DNA from: an uncultured Shimia sp.
GTDB lineage: Bacteria; Pseudomonadota; Alphaproteobacteria; Rhodobacterales; Rhodobacteraceae
DNA length: 64,000 bases
Reading direction: 5' to 3'
Assembly: GCF_947498095.1 (NCBI RefSeq)
Contig: NZ_CANMJE010000003.1
Span: forward strand, 372,001 to 436,000
Made by a program: the position numbers and the translations under genes. Under the pieces are notes generated by a model. The model worked only from the letters and a program-made list of their open reading frames with translations, had not been told where the DNA came from and searched no databases. Below, in pieces: positions 35,654 to 45,079 of the stretch (position 1 is the first letter of the stretch; the number at the start of each line of letters is the position of its first letter).

Positions 35654-37591
35654 ATGGCTAGGATCGAGTTTGAGCCATGGGAACCCGAAGAAACGGTCGG
35701 GAAACTGTGGCACAATTTTGCCAGTCGTCTTGATGCGCCACAAGCGCATGATGAGGCCGGAGTCGACCTTACTGAGGTTGGCGGGCGACTGGCAGTTCTT
35801 TTCCGGGGATTGGGGGGCAGTTCCAGCGTGGAATTGCGCCCCGTCTCCGACGAAGTTTCCCATCACCGCCTAAGCTGGCGCCGCCGCCTTGCGACCGAGG
35901 TCGAGGCGATGCCGCGCACCAGCTTTGACGGTGAAATTCTGCGCCTGCCATCGCGACTGGCCGTGTTGCCAAGCCGCGAAGCCAATGGCGCGATGTATGT
36001 TTGGCTGGCCGCCTCGGCCGCTCACGCTCCCGACCGGATTGACGAAGACGACGCCTTGCACGCAGACCTGCGGGCCCTGGCCGCTTCGCATCGCATGGTT
36101 CAGGCCACGTTGGAAGACGCGCCAGGCTTGGGCGAGCTTTATGCCGCTCTTTGTCAGGGTATCCTGCACTATCGTGCTGAATTGGACCTGCCCGAGGACG
36201 AGGCAGCTGTTGAGGCCATTATTCGCCATCTCTTGGGCGAAGACCTGCCCGGATTTGCCAAGCCTTATTGGGACGCGATGCAGTCCGGTGAGATGGGTGA
36301 TCTGGATGCGCCACGCAGTTATCAGACCTATCGACCCGTGCCACTTTGGCCCGAGTTGCGTCCGGTACAGTTCTCCGAAGGCCACGAGGTCGAGAACCGT
36401 GAAACCGAAGGCACGCCGGAAGAAGGCGACACCAACGAAAAAACTCACCGTGCTCGCCGCCGCAAGTCGGATCAGGCAGAGCGGACAGACAGTTTCATCC
36501 TGCATAAGTTTGAGGCCATTCTCAGCTGGGCTGAGTTCCTGAACCTGAACCGCCGCGTGGACGATGATGATCCGGACAATGCAAAGAAAGCCGCTGACGA
36601 TCAGGACGAGATTGGCTTGGGACAAATCTCCAAAGCTCCGCCAACCAAACTAAAGCTGCACCTTGACCTCGCACCCGAAGACGTCGACCGCGAACGCCTG
36701 TCAGGTAAAGTCATGTATCCCGAATGGGATGTGCGTTCGGGTCAATACCTGCAAGACCATGTGTGTGTGCTGACCAGCGATGCCGAAGCACTCGAAGAAA
36801 ACATGGCCTATGCGCAGGACCCTGCGGCAGCACGCCGAATTCGCGCGGTGAAACGCCAGTTCGAGGCACTGCGTCCGGGCCGTATCACAACGCGTGGCCA
36901 TTTGGATGGCGACGCCTTGGACATGGACGCCGCGGTGCGCTCGCAGGTTGATCGGATTGCCGACGGCGAAGGCTCAGACCGTGTCTGGCTTCAATCCCGC
37001 CCAGAGGCCCGTGATCTGGCGGTGTCAATCCTGTTGGATGTCAGCCGATCTACGGAAAGTGCGGTCTGCGGACGCGCCGTAATCGATATTGAACGCGAAG
37101 CCTTGGATGCCTTGGCATGGGGGCTGAATGCCTGTGGCGATGATTTCGCCATTCATGCTTTCAGCTCACTCAAGCGCGACCGGGTCTATATCCAGAAATG
37201 CAAAGGCTTTGATGAGCCGATGAGCCATCTGGTTGAGCAGAAAATCGGCTCGTTGCGCCCCGGGTTCTACACCCGGTTGGGTGCTGCGATCCGCCATGTG
37301 TCTGCCGACTTGTCCGAGCAGACACGTAAACGTCGCCTGCTTTTGGTGATCACGGATGGCAAACCCAACGATCTGGACCACTACGAAGGTCGTCACGGCA
37401 TCGAAGACACTGCAATGGCCGTGCGCGAGGCGCGCCGAGCCGGGCATTCGGTCTACGGCGTCACCGTGGATCGTGACGGAAAGTCATGGTTTGCCCGCAT
37501 GTTTGGGCAGGGGGCCTTTTCCATCGTGGCCGACCCGGACAAGCTGATCTACGCACTTCCGCAAATCTATAGGCAGTTGGTCACGGGATGA
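35654..37591 (+). CDS. norD: NorD, VWA-domain NO reductase activation protein
   Basis: This protein of about 645 residues has a C-terminal von Willebrand A domain with the metal-site motif DVSRS (Asp462). It is the partner of NorQ. The middle region is acidic and low in complexity (residues about 240-320). I chose ATG 35654, which has GAGG 9 bases upstream. A GTG at 35642 overlapping norQ is an alternative that adds 4 residues. norE overlaps its stop by 4 bases. Confidence 0.92.
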   Translation: MARIEFEPWEPEETVGKLWHNFASRLDAPQAHDEAGVDLTEVGGRLAVLFRGLGGSSSVELRPVSDEVSHHRLSWRRRLATEVEAMPRTSFDGEILRLPSRLAVLPSREANGAMYVWLAASAAHAPDRIDEDDALHADLRALAASHRMVQATLEDAPGLGELYAALCQGILHYRAELDLPEDEAAVEAIIRHLLGEDLPGFAKPYWDAMQSGEMGDLDAPRSYQTYRPVPLWPELRPVQFSEGHEVENRETEGTPEEGDTNEKTHRARRRKSDQAERTDSFILHKFEAILSWAEFLNLNRRVDDDDPDNAKKAADDQDEIGLGQISKAPPTKLKLHLDLAPEDVDRERLSGKVMYPEWDVRSGQYLQDHVCVLTSDAEALEENMAYAQDPAAARRIRAVKRQFEALRPGRITTRGHLDGDALDMDAAVRSQVDRIADGEGSDRVWLQSRPEARDLAVSILLDVSRSTESAVCGRAVIDIEREALDALAWGLNACGDDFAIHAFSSLKRDRVYIQKCKGFDEPMSHLVEQKIGSLRPGFYTRLGAAIRHVSADLSEQTRKRRLLLVITDGKPNDLDHYEGRHGIEDTAMAVREARRAGHSVYGVTVDRDGKSWFARMFGQGAFSIVADPDKLIYALPQIYRQLVTG

Positions 37592-38139
37592 GCACACAGC
37601 CTTCCTTGCTGGATGAAGTTCCCGGCGAGTTGATGATGTGGGTTCTCATCGTCAGCGAACTCTTGGTGTTCGGGGCCGGCCTTGCCGTGTTCTTGAGCGT
37701 GCGTCTGACCGATCCGACCATGTTTGCCGAGTCTCAGGACTATTTGCACCGCACAGGCGCTGCGCTGAACACCATCGTATTGGTCACCAGCGGTTTTCTC
37801 GCCGCCCGTGCGTTACATTGGCGCGAAACAGCGGACCGTTTCAAAGCGCGTGTCGCCCTGATCGCGGCTGCCGCACTTGGCGCGGTCTTTCTGGTCATCA
37901 AGGGCATGGAGTACGCGGATAAGGCGGCACAGGGCATAGGCCCGGAAACAAACGCTTTTTTCACCTTTTACTACCTGCTCACCGGGTTCCATGCTGCGCA
38001 TGTCGTGGCAGGGATTGTGATCCTGATGCTCGTCGCGTGGAAGGATGAGCCGCGCAATATCGAAACCGGCGCGCAGTTCTGGCACATGGTCGACCTTGTG
38101 TGGGTGCTGTTGTTCCCAGTTGTTTATCTATTGGGGTGA
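37588..38139 (+). CDS. norE: NorE, cytochrome c oxidase subunit III-like protein
   Basis: This 183-residue membrane protein has about five helices and resembles subunit III of haem-copper oxidases (YYLLTGFHAAHVVAG; FWHMVDLVWVLLFPVVYL). NorE is an accessory factor for full NOR activity. Coupled to norD by a 4-base overlap. Confidence 0.92.
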   Translation: MSTQPSLLDEVPGELMMWVLIVSELLVFGAGLAVFLSVRLTDPTMFAESQDYLHRTGAALNTIVLVTSGFLAARALHWRETADRFKARVALIAAAALGAVFLVIKGMEYADKAAQGIGPETNAFFTFYYLLTGFHAAHVVAGIVILMLVAWKDEPRNIETGAQFWHMVDLVWVLLFPVVYLLG

Positions 38140-38143
38140 TGTG

Positions 38144-38416
38144 ATGCCGTATGACGCCCTGACCAAAGCCTGGATCTGGCTTATTGCGCTCAGCGCCGGG
38201 TCGGCTGTCGTCGCCATGTTGGTGGCTCAGGGTATGGACCGACGTATCGCGGGGGCCGCGATCCTCGTGTTGGCACTGCTCAAGTCGCGCACGATCCTCA
38301 CCCGTTACCTTGGGTTGTCAGAAGCGCCGTCTTTGCGCCGCGGGTTCAACCTCGTCCTAACGCTTTACTGTGTCTTATTGCTGGGTTTGTACCTGATTGG
38401 CGGCACTAGTCTGTAA
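38144..38416 (+). CDS. norF: NorF-like small membrane protein
   Basis: This 90-residue protein has three hydrophobic segments and resembles subunit IV-like NorF, an accessory of NOR. I chose ATG 38144, four bases after the norE stop. The frame is open back to 38045 inside norE. The stop overlaps the convergent DUF4202 gene by 11 bases, and no terminator is visible between them. Confidence 0.8.
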   Translation: MPYDALTKAWIWLIALSAGSAVVAMLVAQGMDRRIAGAAILVLALLKSRTILTRYLGLSEAPSLRRGFNLVLTLYCVLLLGLYLIGGTSL

Positions 38417-38969
38417 AGACGGCGGCCAATTCGGCAGGCAAATCAAACTCTTGCAACACGCGCGCACGGGCAGATGCAGACATCTTGCGTGCGGTTTTCT
38501 CGACAATACGCAAAACCTTTTCAGGGCTGTGTTTGGCGGCAAAAGGCGCAAAATACCATTTTACAAAGGTCATGCAGATCACGTCTTCAAGCGCTTGCAC
38601 CAGATCATCGCGTTTGATGCCTTGCTTGCGCAACATGCGAGCAACCTGATCCACATCGTCTGTGCCATATCCCTGTTCGGTCATAAGCTCACCTACCCGT
38701 CCGGCATGGTGGTCTGCCAGATCGCGGCGCCACGTCAGATACCCGGTGCGCCCTTCTGGATAATCGGCACGTTTCAGCACCCAGCGCTCGATGTGTTGGC
38801 CCCGCGACGCGATTTGCAAAAGTGGATCGGCCTCAGGAAACAGACGGTCACATTCCGCGCCCATACGTTGGCCATAAAGCAGCGCTTCAGGTTGGCCTTC
38901 GTCCAAACGCGGATCAAGAGCATTGGCGGCATCGATTGCCGCGAGGGTCAGGGTCAGTTTGTTGGTCAT
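38406..38969 (-). CDS. DUF4202 family protein
   Basis: This 187-residue soluble, charged protein resembles DUF4202. It is rich in His/Trp/Arg motifs such as SRGQHIERWVLKR and GYLTWRRDLADHHAGRVGEL, which suggest an HD-like helical fold (inference). It starts 7 bases after the Dnr gene and is probably co-transcribed with it. I start it at the ATG read from 38969 (GAGG upstream). A longer frame to 39011 overlaps dnr. Function unknown. Confidence 0.72.
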   Translation of the reverse strand: MTNKLTLTLAAIDAANALDPRLDEGQPEALLYGQRMGAECDRLFPEADPLLQIASRGQHIERWVLKRADYPEGRTGYLTWRRDLADHHAGRVGELMTEQGYGTDDVDQVARMLRKQGIKRDDLVQALEDVICMTFVKWYFAPFAAKHSPEKVLRIVEKTARKMSASARARVLQEFDLPAELAAVFTD

Positions 38970-38976
38970 ATGGGCC

Positions 38977-39684
38977 TCAGGCTTCGTCTTCGACATAGGC
39001 GCGCAAGACATTGATATCTTTTATCAATGCGTGGTTCTTCTCAATCGTAACACCGACCTGCTTCAACCGTGAAAAGGCTCGGCTCAGGCTTTCAGGTTTC
39101 ATCCCCAGTTTTCCGGCGATGAGAACTTTGTCATAGGGCATCGTTACGGTGCAGCCCCCGGTTTCGCCTCGGCTGAGATCCAGTAAGAATTCGGCCACAC
39201 GCTGCGCGCCGGTTTGCGCCTTTAGCTGTTCCAGCTGCGCGACAAGCGAGTGTAGGTGGTTAAAGGTCGAAGACAGGATCGACAGGCCAACCTCGGCGTC
39301 GCGTTTGATCAGGTCGATCAATACGGAGGAGGGGATATGCATCACTTCGCTGGGCGTCGCGCTTTCCCCGGAGACCGGATAGGGCATGTTCCGCAAAGCG
39401 ACCGCCTCTCCAAAACTCTCGCCGCGGGTAAAGACACTCACCACCGCTTCGCTGCCGCTAGGGGTCATGCGATAAAGCTTGACCCAACCGTCCAGAACGA
39501 TGTGAATCGCGGTGGCTTCTTCGTCCTGCAAAAACAGGGTTTCACCACGATCATAGTGGCGCCAGATCGCCTTAGTGACCAAGAGGTCAACATGCTGCTC
39601 CGGCAAAGAGCGCATCAACAACGAGTTGCGTGCAATCGCTTTATGAATCTCATGTGGCACTCGGCAGCCCCCCAAAAAAACCAT
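38977..39684 (-). CDS. dnr: Dnr/Nnr-type Crp-Fnr regulator
   Basis: This 235-residue Crp/Fnr protein has an N-terminal cyclic-nucleotide-like sensor domain and a C-terminal HTH (VLIAGKLGMKPESLSRAFSRL). It lacks the N-terminal cysteine set of Fnr, as expected for NO-sensing Dnr/Nnr proteins that use haem. It is the likely activator at the TTGAC-N4-GTTAA boxes of nir, nor, nos and ubi (inference). ATG 39684 has no clear ribosome site. GTG 39660, preceded by GGGGGG, is an alternative. Confidence 0.87.
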   Translation of the reverse strand: MVFLGGCRVPHEIHKAIARNSLLMRSLPEQHVDLLVTKAIWRHYDRGETLFLQDEEATAIHIVLDGWVKLYRMTPSGSEAVVSVFTRGESFGEAVALRNMPYPVSGESATPSEVMHIPSSVLIDLIKRDAEVGLSILSSTFNHLHSLVAQLEQLKAQTGAQRVAEFLLDLSRGETGGCTVTMPYDKVLIAGKLGMKPESLSRAFSRLKQVGVTIEKNHALIKDINVLRAYVEDEA

Positions 39685-39882
39685 CCCCGACTGCGATCCC
39701 CACAGACACCGGGTTTGATGGTCCGATAGCCTTCTCTAGCCCAGACTTTACCGAGGGTCCATGTCCTTTCATCAAAGGTATGATTGCAAAAAATTGAATA
39801 TTTACGGTCGTTTGGTAACGGATCGACCTTTGGAACCCCTTCATTGGCAGACCGTGTATCTGCCTCAAGAAAGGTGTTCTTT

Positions 39883-40398
39883 TCAGGCCTTGCTCATCGC
39901 CTCCTGGCACCAAGTTTCGATCGCCTTGTTGTCGGGTGCGAGGGCTTGACCCAGCTCCGCGGTAAAACTGTTAAAGGCCGCGCGTGTTCCCTGCGTGACG
40001 CCAACCAATACGGGAATGCCCTGTTCAAGTGCGGCGGCTATCGCGTCGCGAAACCCGCGTCCCTCGGCCTCTTGCGGCCCGAATTTGTTCAAGACAAACA
40101 AGTCGGTTTTGCTCTTTGCAGACCGTTCAACCGCTGCGACAGCCTCAACAATGGCCTCAGGGTTCAGGCGGCATCCTTCTGAGCCATCTCCCAGCGACTG
40201 GGTGATCTTGATGGTCTCTTCCCCGGGCAGAACCCGCACGCTCATGTCGCAATGATGGCTGCCTTCGGGCTGGACCTCATCCAGCACCTTCACGATGCCG
40301 GAGAGCTGGGCGCCCTGCGCAACCAGCGACATCGCGGTTTCACTAATCAGCCGGTCGGTTTCTCCGCGCCCCTCGGCGCTGACAATCCCAATTTTCAT
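39883..40398 (-). CDS. DUF2478 family protein
   Basis: This 171-residue protein resembles DUF2478, a P-loop-like family linked to molybdenum and denitrification loci. Visible features are KIGIVSAEGRGETDRLI at the N-terminus, where a relaxed nucleotide-binding loop would be expected, and DLFVLNKFGPQEAEGRG. AGGAG precedes the ATG. It follows ubiV by 15 bases. The 198 bases between it and dnr show no recognised site. Function unknown. Confidence 0.72.
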   Translation of the reverse strand: MKIGIVSAEGRGETDRLISETAMSLVAQGAQLSGIVKVLDEVQPEGSHHCDMSVRVLPGEETIKITQSLGDGSEGCRLNPEAIVEAVAAVERSAKSKTDLFVLNKFGPQEAEGRGFRDAIAAALEQGIPVLVGVTQGTRAAFNSFTAELGQALAPDNKAIETWCQEAMSKA

Positions 40399-40413
40399 GT
40401 TGTGTCTCCTGTT

Positions 40414-41313
40414 TTACGCGGCTTTGCCGGACCAATCCGCACCACGCGCGCCGGTCAGAAGTCCGTCCGACAGACGCATGCCGCCCGAGACACTGACCAA
40501 TTCATCCGAGAGATGATCGGCGTCAATCTCGCCCTCAATGGCTTGCCGGTAGAGCGCGCACGTCTGAACAAACCCCTTTGATTGCGGAGAAAGCCGCAAG
40601 GCCGAAACTCCGGCCTGTGACAGGGCATCGATGTGATAGGCCATGCTGGCACAGCTGTCTGACAACGTCTGTACCCCGTTCATAGACAAAAACGGTTCGC
40701 CGTCTGATGTTGCGACTTCAAGGCCGTCGGGATCATCCTCGCAGGCAAACTGGCAATTGTCCTTTATGCGGCCATGAAGCCGCGCGTGATAGCACCGCCC
40801 CGAGATCGCCAATGGAATGCGACCGTGGCCCCAGACCTCGATCGCGACACCCGCTTCTTGGCCGGCTTTTGCCAGTGTTTCGACCGAGGCCAGTGGCAAT
40901 TCAGGGGGCAGGCAGATGCGCGTCGCACCCCGAGACACCAGCCATCGCAGCGTGCCTTCGTTATAGACATTGACCAATGGGCCAACCGAAAAGCTCATGC
41001 CTTTCGGCAGATGCGCAAGCACCGTTAGGTCGTTGATTTCCACCTCCACGCCAGCTTCGGCCAGATCATGGGTCATCTTGCTTTCGCGCTTGAGTGTGAC
41101 CAGAGCCAGCGAGGTTAGCGCGACCTCTTTGCCAGCGTTTACAAGGGTTTCGACGGCAGGAAGGATGGCGTCCTGATAAAACGGCAGGCGTTTTGAGCAC
41201 ACCAATTCTCCCAGCACCACGCGATTTACCGGCGCTTGGGCCAAATCGTCATAAAGCGTGCTCCAGTCTTCGGCTTTCCAGAAAAACTGATTGGGTCCAA
41301 CTGTGAGTTCCAT
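40414..41313 (-). CDS. ubiV: UbiV, O2-independent ubiquinone hydroxylation protein
   Basis: This 299-residue U32-peptidase family protein carries four cysteines, Cys39, Cys174, Cys187 and Cys191. Their spacing matches the 4Fe-4S ligands known for E. coli UbiV. UbiU and UbiV form a complex that hydroxylates the ubiquinone ring without oxygen. It lies three bases after ubiU. Confidence 0.92.
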   Translation of the reverse strand: MELTVGPNQFFWKAEDWSTLYDDLAQAPVNRVVLGELVCSKRLPFYQDAILPAVETLVNAGKEVALTSLALVTLKRESKMTHDLAEAGVEVEINDLTVLAHLPKGMSFSVGPLVNVYNEGTLRWLVSRGATRICLPPELPLASVETLAKAGQEAGVAIEVWGHGRIPLAISGRCYHARLHGRIKDNCQFACEDDPDGLEVATSDGEPFLSMNGVQTLSDSCASMAYHIDALSQAGVSALRLSPQSKGFVQTCALYRQAIEGEIDADHLSDELVSVSGGMRLSDGLLTGARGADWSGKAA

Positions 41314-41316
41314 GAC

Positions 41317-42294
41317 CTACCTCCACGTCTTTTTATAGGCGCCGCTGGTCACGGCTTGCCCTTCGGAGAGACGCGCGAGCATGCCTTCGGGCAGAGCGCG
41401 ACCTTGATCTACGGCTTCAACCGCGGCGCGGAAGTTTTTGACGACCTGCGCCACGTAAGACCGCGACCGCTGGCGGCCCTCGATCTTCAGCGCGGTCACG
41501 CCAGCTTTGGCCAGTTGGGGGATCAGGTGCTCAGCATTCAGGCTCACCGGGTCTTCGAACAAGTGAGCGGTTTTTTCCCCGGCGCTGAAACAGCCCTTGC
41601 ACAGGGTGGGGTAGGGGGCGGGTTCGCCTGCACCAACGGAATGGATCGTGTAGCCGCCCAGTTTGGCCGACAAGGCACCGTGATCTTCGACATATTCGAC
41701 ATGGCTGGCCGGAGAACATACGCCATTCATGTTGGGAGACAGACCGGTGGCATAGGACGACAGAGAACAGCGCCCTTCGGCCATCACGCAAAGCCCGCCA
41801 AAGACAAAGACTTCGGTCTCGATATCGGTCTCATTGTTGATTGCGGCAATCTCTGGCACCGACAGGACCCGAGGTAGCACCACCCGTTTCACGCCAAACT
41901 CGGCCCCATAAAAGTTGATGATGTCGGCATTGGCCGCGGCGGCCTGAACGGACAAGTGGCGGCGCAGATCGCTGTGATGCTCGGCGGCATAGGCCAAAAG
42001 GCCCGGGTCGGCGAGGATCACCGCATCGGCCCCTGCGATCTTGGCGTCGCGCACGGCAGCGTGCCATAAATCTTCGCTACCGGCACGTGGAAAGGTGTTG
42101 ATCGCCACCAAGACCTTGCTGCCGTGTTGGTGGGCAAAGGCTACGCCTTCGACCATTTCGTCACGGGAGAAATTCAGCCCCGGAAAGTTGCGCGCATTGG
42201 TTTCATCGGCAAAGCCACAATAGATCGTGTGCGCCCCGGCTTTGACCGCGGCCCGCAAGGCGGCCGGTGTGCCTGCCGGGCAGACAATTTCCAT
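41317..42294 (-). CDS. ubiU: UbiU, O2-independent ubiquinone hydroxylation protein
   Basis: This 325-residue U32-peptidase family protein is the partner of UbiV. With ATG at 42294 its cysteines fall at 169, 176, 193 and 232, the same numbers as the 4Fe-4S ligands I recall for E. coli UbiU. The ATG overlaps the ubiT stop (TAATG). A GTG two codons earlier (42300) has the better-placed GGAGG and cannot be excluded. Confidence 0.93.
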   Translation of the reverse strand: MEIVCPAGTPAALRAAVKAGAHTIYCGFADETNARNFPGLNFSRDEMVEGVAFAHQHGSKVLVAINTFPRAGSEDLWHAAVRDAKIAGADAVILADPGLLAYAAEHHSDLRRHLSVQAAAANADIINFYGAEFGVKRVVLPRVLSVPEIAAINNETDIETEVFVFGGLCVMAEGRCSLSSYATGLSPNMNGVCSPASHVEYVEDHGALSAKLGGYTIHSVGAGEPAPYPTLCKGCFSAGEKTAHLFEDPVSLNAEHLIPQLAKAGVTALKIEGRQRSRSYVAQVVKNFRAAVEAVDQGRALPEGMLARLSEGQAVTSGAYKKTWR

Positions 42295-42839
42295 TACCAC
42301 AACAGGTCCTCCTCGTGGCGGGTCAGGGCAACGCCTGTTCGGCGTTCGGCGATGTCGATCAGCTTGTGTAGCGGGCGGGCAAAGGGGCCGGAAAAGGCCT
42401 CGATCTCAGCGGCCATATCCAGTTCGGCATCATCCACCGCATTACGCAAGGCAAGGGCTGCGGCGGTGTCGCCTTCGATCACCAGATCACGTGAAAAGAA
42501 CAACGCGTCGCCGTCATAGGCTCCGTGCACAAGGCCGATCAGCGCTGCGAGTGGCCCGGCAATCCGGGCATCTGCTATCGGTGGGGTCCGATACAATGTC
42601 ACTTTCGGTCGACCCGAGCGGGGCTCAAGACAGAGCGTGACCGGGAGGTCTGTTGGGTTCAGTAGAAAGGTTGCATCCGCATGTGCGCCAAGGCGGCGGA
42701 ACATGGCCTCATGGCGCTTGGCCATGCTTTGTGTGAGCCGCGTGAGCGCCACAGACACAGGCATCAGCGGCAGATAGCGCAACGTGCGCGCCAGGGCGGA
42801 CGGAAAGCGCGGAATAGCTTGGGGGGTGTCGTGTTCCAA
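42294..42839 (-). CDS. ubiT: UbiT, SCP2-domain anaerobic ubiquinone accessory factor
   Basis: This 181-residue protein has an SCP2-type lipid-binding fold (SRDLVIEGDTAAALALRNAVD). UbiT binds quinone intermediates and is needed for anaerobic ubiquinone synthesis with UbiUV. First gene of the minus-strand ubiTUV unit, facing ubiD across a 137-base region with a perfect NNR box. Confidence 0.85.
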   Translation of the reverse strand: MEHDTPQAIPRFPSALARTLRYLPLMPVSVALTRLTQSMAKRHEAMFRRLGAHADATFLLNPTDLPVTLCLEPRSGRPKVTLYRTPPIADARIAGPLAALIGLVHGAYDGDALFFSRDLVIEGDTAAALALRNAVDDAELDMAAEIEAFSGPFARPLHKLIDIAERRTGVALTRHEEDLLW

Positions 42840-42905
42840 TCGGGACTCGTGAGGTTATGAGGCGCGGTCCATGATGTCTTCTAAGGTGCTTGCTGATTTC
42901 TCAAC

Positions 42906-42919
42906 TTGACCTTGGTCAA
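42906..42919. promoter_or_regulatory. Perfect FNR/NNR palindrome between ubiT and ubiD
   Basis: TTGACCTTGGTCAA is fully palindromic and lies 67 bases before the ubiT start and 57 before ubiD. It could activate both directions. Confidence 0.72.
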
Positions 42920-42976
42920 GCGGGCCTCGGCAATTGGGTGTTAGAGCCGGGCGGAAGCCAAAATAATGAGGCAGCC

Positions 42977-44485
42977 ATGCGCGACCTTCCAGAATTCGCC
43001 GATTTGCGGGACTTTCTCGCGTGGTGCGAAGGGCAGGGCAACCTGGCCACGATTTCCGAGCCCGTCCCACTGGCTCATGCGATGACAGCCGTGCATCGCA
43101 AGGTCCTGGAACAGGGTGGGCCAGTTTTACGGTTCACACAGCCGATTGATGGAGCTGGAAGACGGCTGAAAATGCCGGTTGTTTCCAACCTGTTTGGCAC
43201 ACCAGAGCGCGTCTGCGCGGGACTGGGTGTTACACTCGAAAAACTGGATGATCTCGGGGCGTTCCTGGCGGCTTTGCGCGCGCCGCAGCCACCGGAAAAT
43301 GCGCGTGACGCCCTCTCGTGCTGGCCGATGTTGAAAGCCGCACTGGCAACTCGTCCCAAGGTCATCAAACGCGCCGACGTACAGTCCGTCTGTCTTGAAG
43401 ACGACGACGTTGATCTGGCGCGTATCCCGGTGCAGACTCACTGGCCGGGAGATGCCGGACCTTTGATCACGTGGCCTGTGGTTCTGACGCGCCCGTTCGG
43501 AACGGATGCGGCTGACATGCATCGCTATAACGCCGGTGTCTATCGGGCGCAGGTGATCGAGCGGGATCGGCTGATCATGCGCTGGCTCGAACATCGCGGT
43601 GGGGCGGCCCATATGCGCTCTTGGCACAAGTCAGGAGAGCCCATGCCGGTTGCGATTGCGTTGGGCGCGGATCCTGCGACCTTGCTGTCCGCAGCGCTTC
43701 CCCTGCCGGAAACCGTGTCCGAGATCACCTTTGCCGGTGCACTGGCAGGTCGCCGCCCACGCATGACACCGGCAAGAACCGTCCCGATGATGGTGCCTGC
43801 CAATGCCGAGATTGTCGTTGAAGGCTGGGTTTATCCTGATGACGTGGCCCCCGAAGGACCCTTTGGAGATCACACGGGCTATTACAATTCGGTGGAACCC
43901 TTTCCGGTGATGCGGGTCACAGCGATCACGACGCGGAAAGACCCGATCTATCTGTCGACCTATACCGGGCGACCGCCGGATGAACCCTCGGCCATTGGTG
44001 AGGTGTTCAACCAGTTGAGCCTCCCGGTGATCCGGGCGCAAATCCCTGAAATTCGCGATCTGTGGTTGCCGCCTGCAGCTTGCAGCTACCGCATGGCCGT
44101 GATCTCAATCGACAAACGCTATCCGGGACAGGCGCGGCGGGTGATGATGGGGCTTTGGGGAATGCTGCCGCAGTTCAGCTATACCAAGATGATCGTCGTG
44201 GTGGATGATGACATCGATCCGCGTAATTGGGACGACATTGCCTGGGCGATGGCAACCCGCATGGACCCGGCGCGCGATGTCATGGTGCTGGATCGCACCC
44301 CCATGGATTATCTGGATTTTGCCGCACCCGAAGCGGGCCTGGCGGGCAAAATCGGCATTGATGCGACTAACAAGATCGGCTCTGAAACCATGCGTGAATG
44401 GGGAAATGTCATGAAAACCGCACCAGAAGATGCGGCCTTTGCCACGGACCTTGTCGCGCGCTGCTTGCCGGAGTTAGGTCGATGA
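42977..44485 (+). CDS. ubiD: UbiD family decarboxylase
   Basis: This 502-residue prenylated-FMN-dependent decarboxylase of the UbiD family has the signature stretches MHRYNAGVYRAQV, HRGGAAHMRSW and YTGRPPDEPSAIGEVF. UbiD decarboxylates 4-hydroxy-3-polyprenylbenzoate in ubiquinone synthesis. ATG 42977 with GAGG upstream was chosen over the longer frame from 42890, which would include the NNR box. ubiX overlaps its stop (ATGA). A related decarboxylation of another substrate is possible, but the ubi context favours ubiquinone. Confidence 0.9.
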   Translation: MRDLPEFADLRDFLAWCEGQGNLATISEPVPLAHAMTAVHRKVLEQGGPVLRFTQPIDGAGRRLKMPVVSNLFGTPERVCAGLGVTLEKLDDLGAFLAALRAPQPPENARDALSCWPMLKAALATRPKVIKRADVQSVCLEDDDVDLARIPVQTHWPGDAGPLITWPVVLTRPFGTDAADMHRYNAGVYRAQVIERDRLIMRWLEHRGGAAHMRSWHKSGEPMPVAIALGADPATLLSAALPLPETVSEITFAGALAGRRPRMTPARTVPMMVPANAEIVVEGWVYPDDVAPEGPFGDHTGYYNSVEPFPVMRVTAITTRKDPIYLSTYTGRPPDEPSAIGEVFNQLSLPVIRAQIPEIRDLWLPPAACSYRMAVISIDKRYPGQARRVMMGLWGMLPQFSYTKMIVVVDDDIDPRNWDDIAWAMATRMDPARDVMVLDRTPMDYLDFAAPEAGLAGKIGIDATNKIGSETMREWGNVMKTAPEDAAFATDLVARCLPELGR

Positions 44486-45048
44486 AGAAACGTGTTGTTC
44501 TGGGGGTGTCCGGTGCGTCCGGGGCCGCCTTGTCATTGGCCACCGCCCGGCATCTGCGCGCGCTTGAGGTCGAGGTTGATCTGGTGGTCAGCGCGTCGGC
44601 CCGGCGGACGCTGACCGAAGAATGCGGTGAAACGGCCTATGACACGTTGTCGGCGCAGGCATCCCGTGTCCACGACATCGCCGATATTGGTGCTGCCGTG
44701 GCTTCAGGATCCGTCCCAATTGCCGGGATGATCGTGGCCCCCTGTTCGATGCGCAGCCTTGCGGCCATTGCCCATGGGTTGGACGACAATCTGTTGACAC
44801 GCGCCGCCGGCGTTCAGCTGAAAGAGCGGCGACGTGTCGTCCTGATCGCCCGGGAATCCCCTCTGACCTTGGCGCATCTGCGCAACATGACGGCTGTGAC
44901 AGAGATGGGGGGAATCATCCTTCCTCCCGTGCCTGCGTTCTATTTGAACCCGCCCTCTGTCGCGGCGGCGGTGGATCAGATTGCCGCCCGCGCCGTGGAC
45001 CTTTTGAGCCTTGCAAACCCTGTTTCACAAGGCTGGAACCCCGCGTAA
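44482..45048 (+). CDS. ubiX: UbiX, flavin prenyltransferase
   Basis: This 188-residue flavin prenyltransferase makes the prenylated FMN cofactor of UbiD. Visible motifs are LGVSGASGAALSLA at the N-terminus, PCSMRSLAAIAHG and RRRVVLIARESPL. The start overlaps the ubiD stop by 4 bases. Confidence 0.93.
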   Translation: MKKRVVLGVSGASGAALSLATARHLRALEVEVDLVVSASARRTLTEECGETAYDTLSAQASRVHDIADIGAAVASGSVPIAGMIVAPCSMRSLAAIAHGLDDNLLTRAAGVQLKERRRVVLIARESPLTLAHLRNMTAVTEMGGIILPPVPAFYLNPPSVAAAVDQIAARAVDLLSLANPVSQGWNPA

Positions 45049-45079
45049 AGCGCCGCGTAACGCGTTTTCGAAGACCCCC

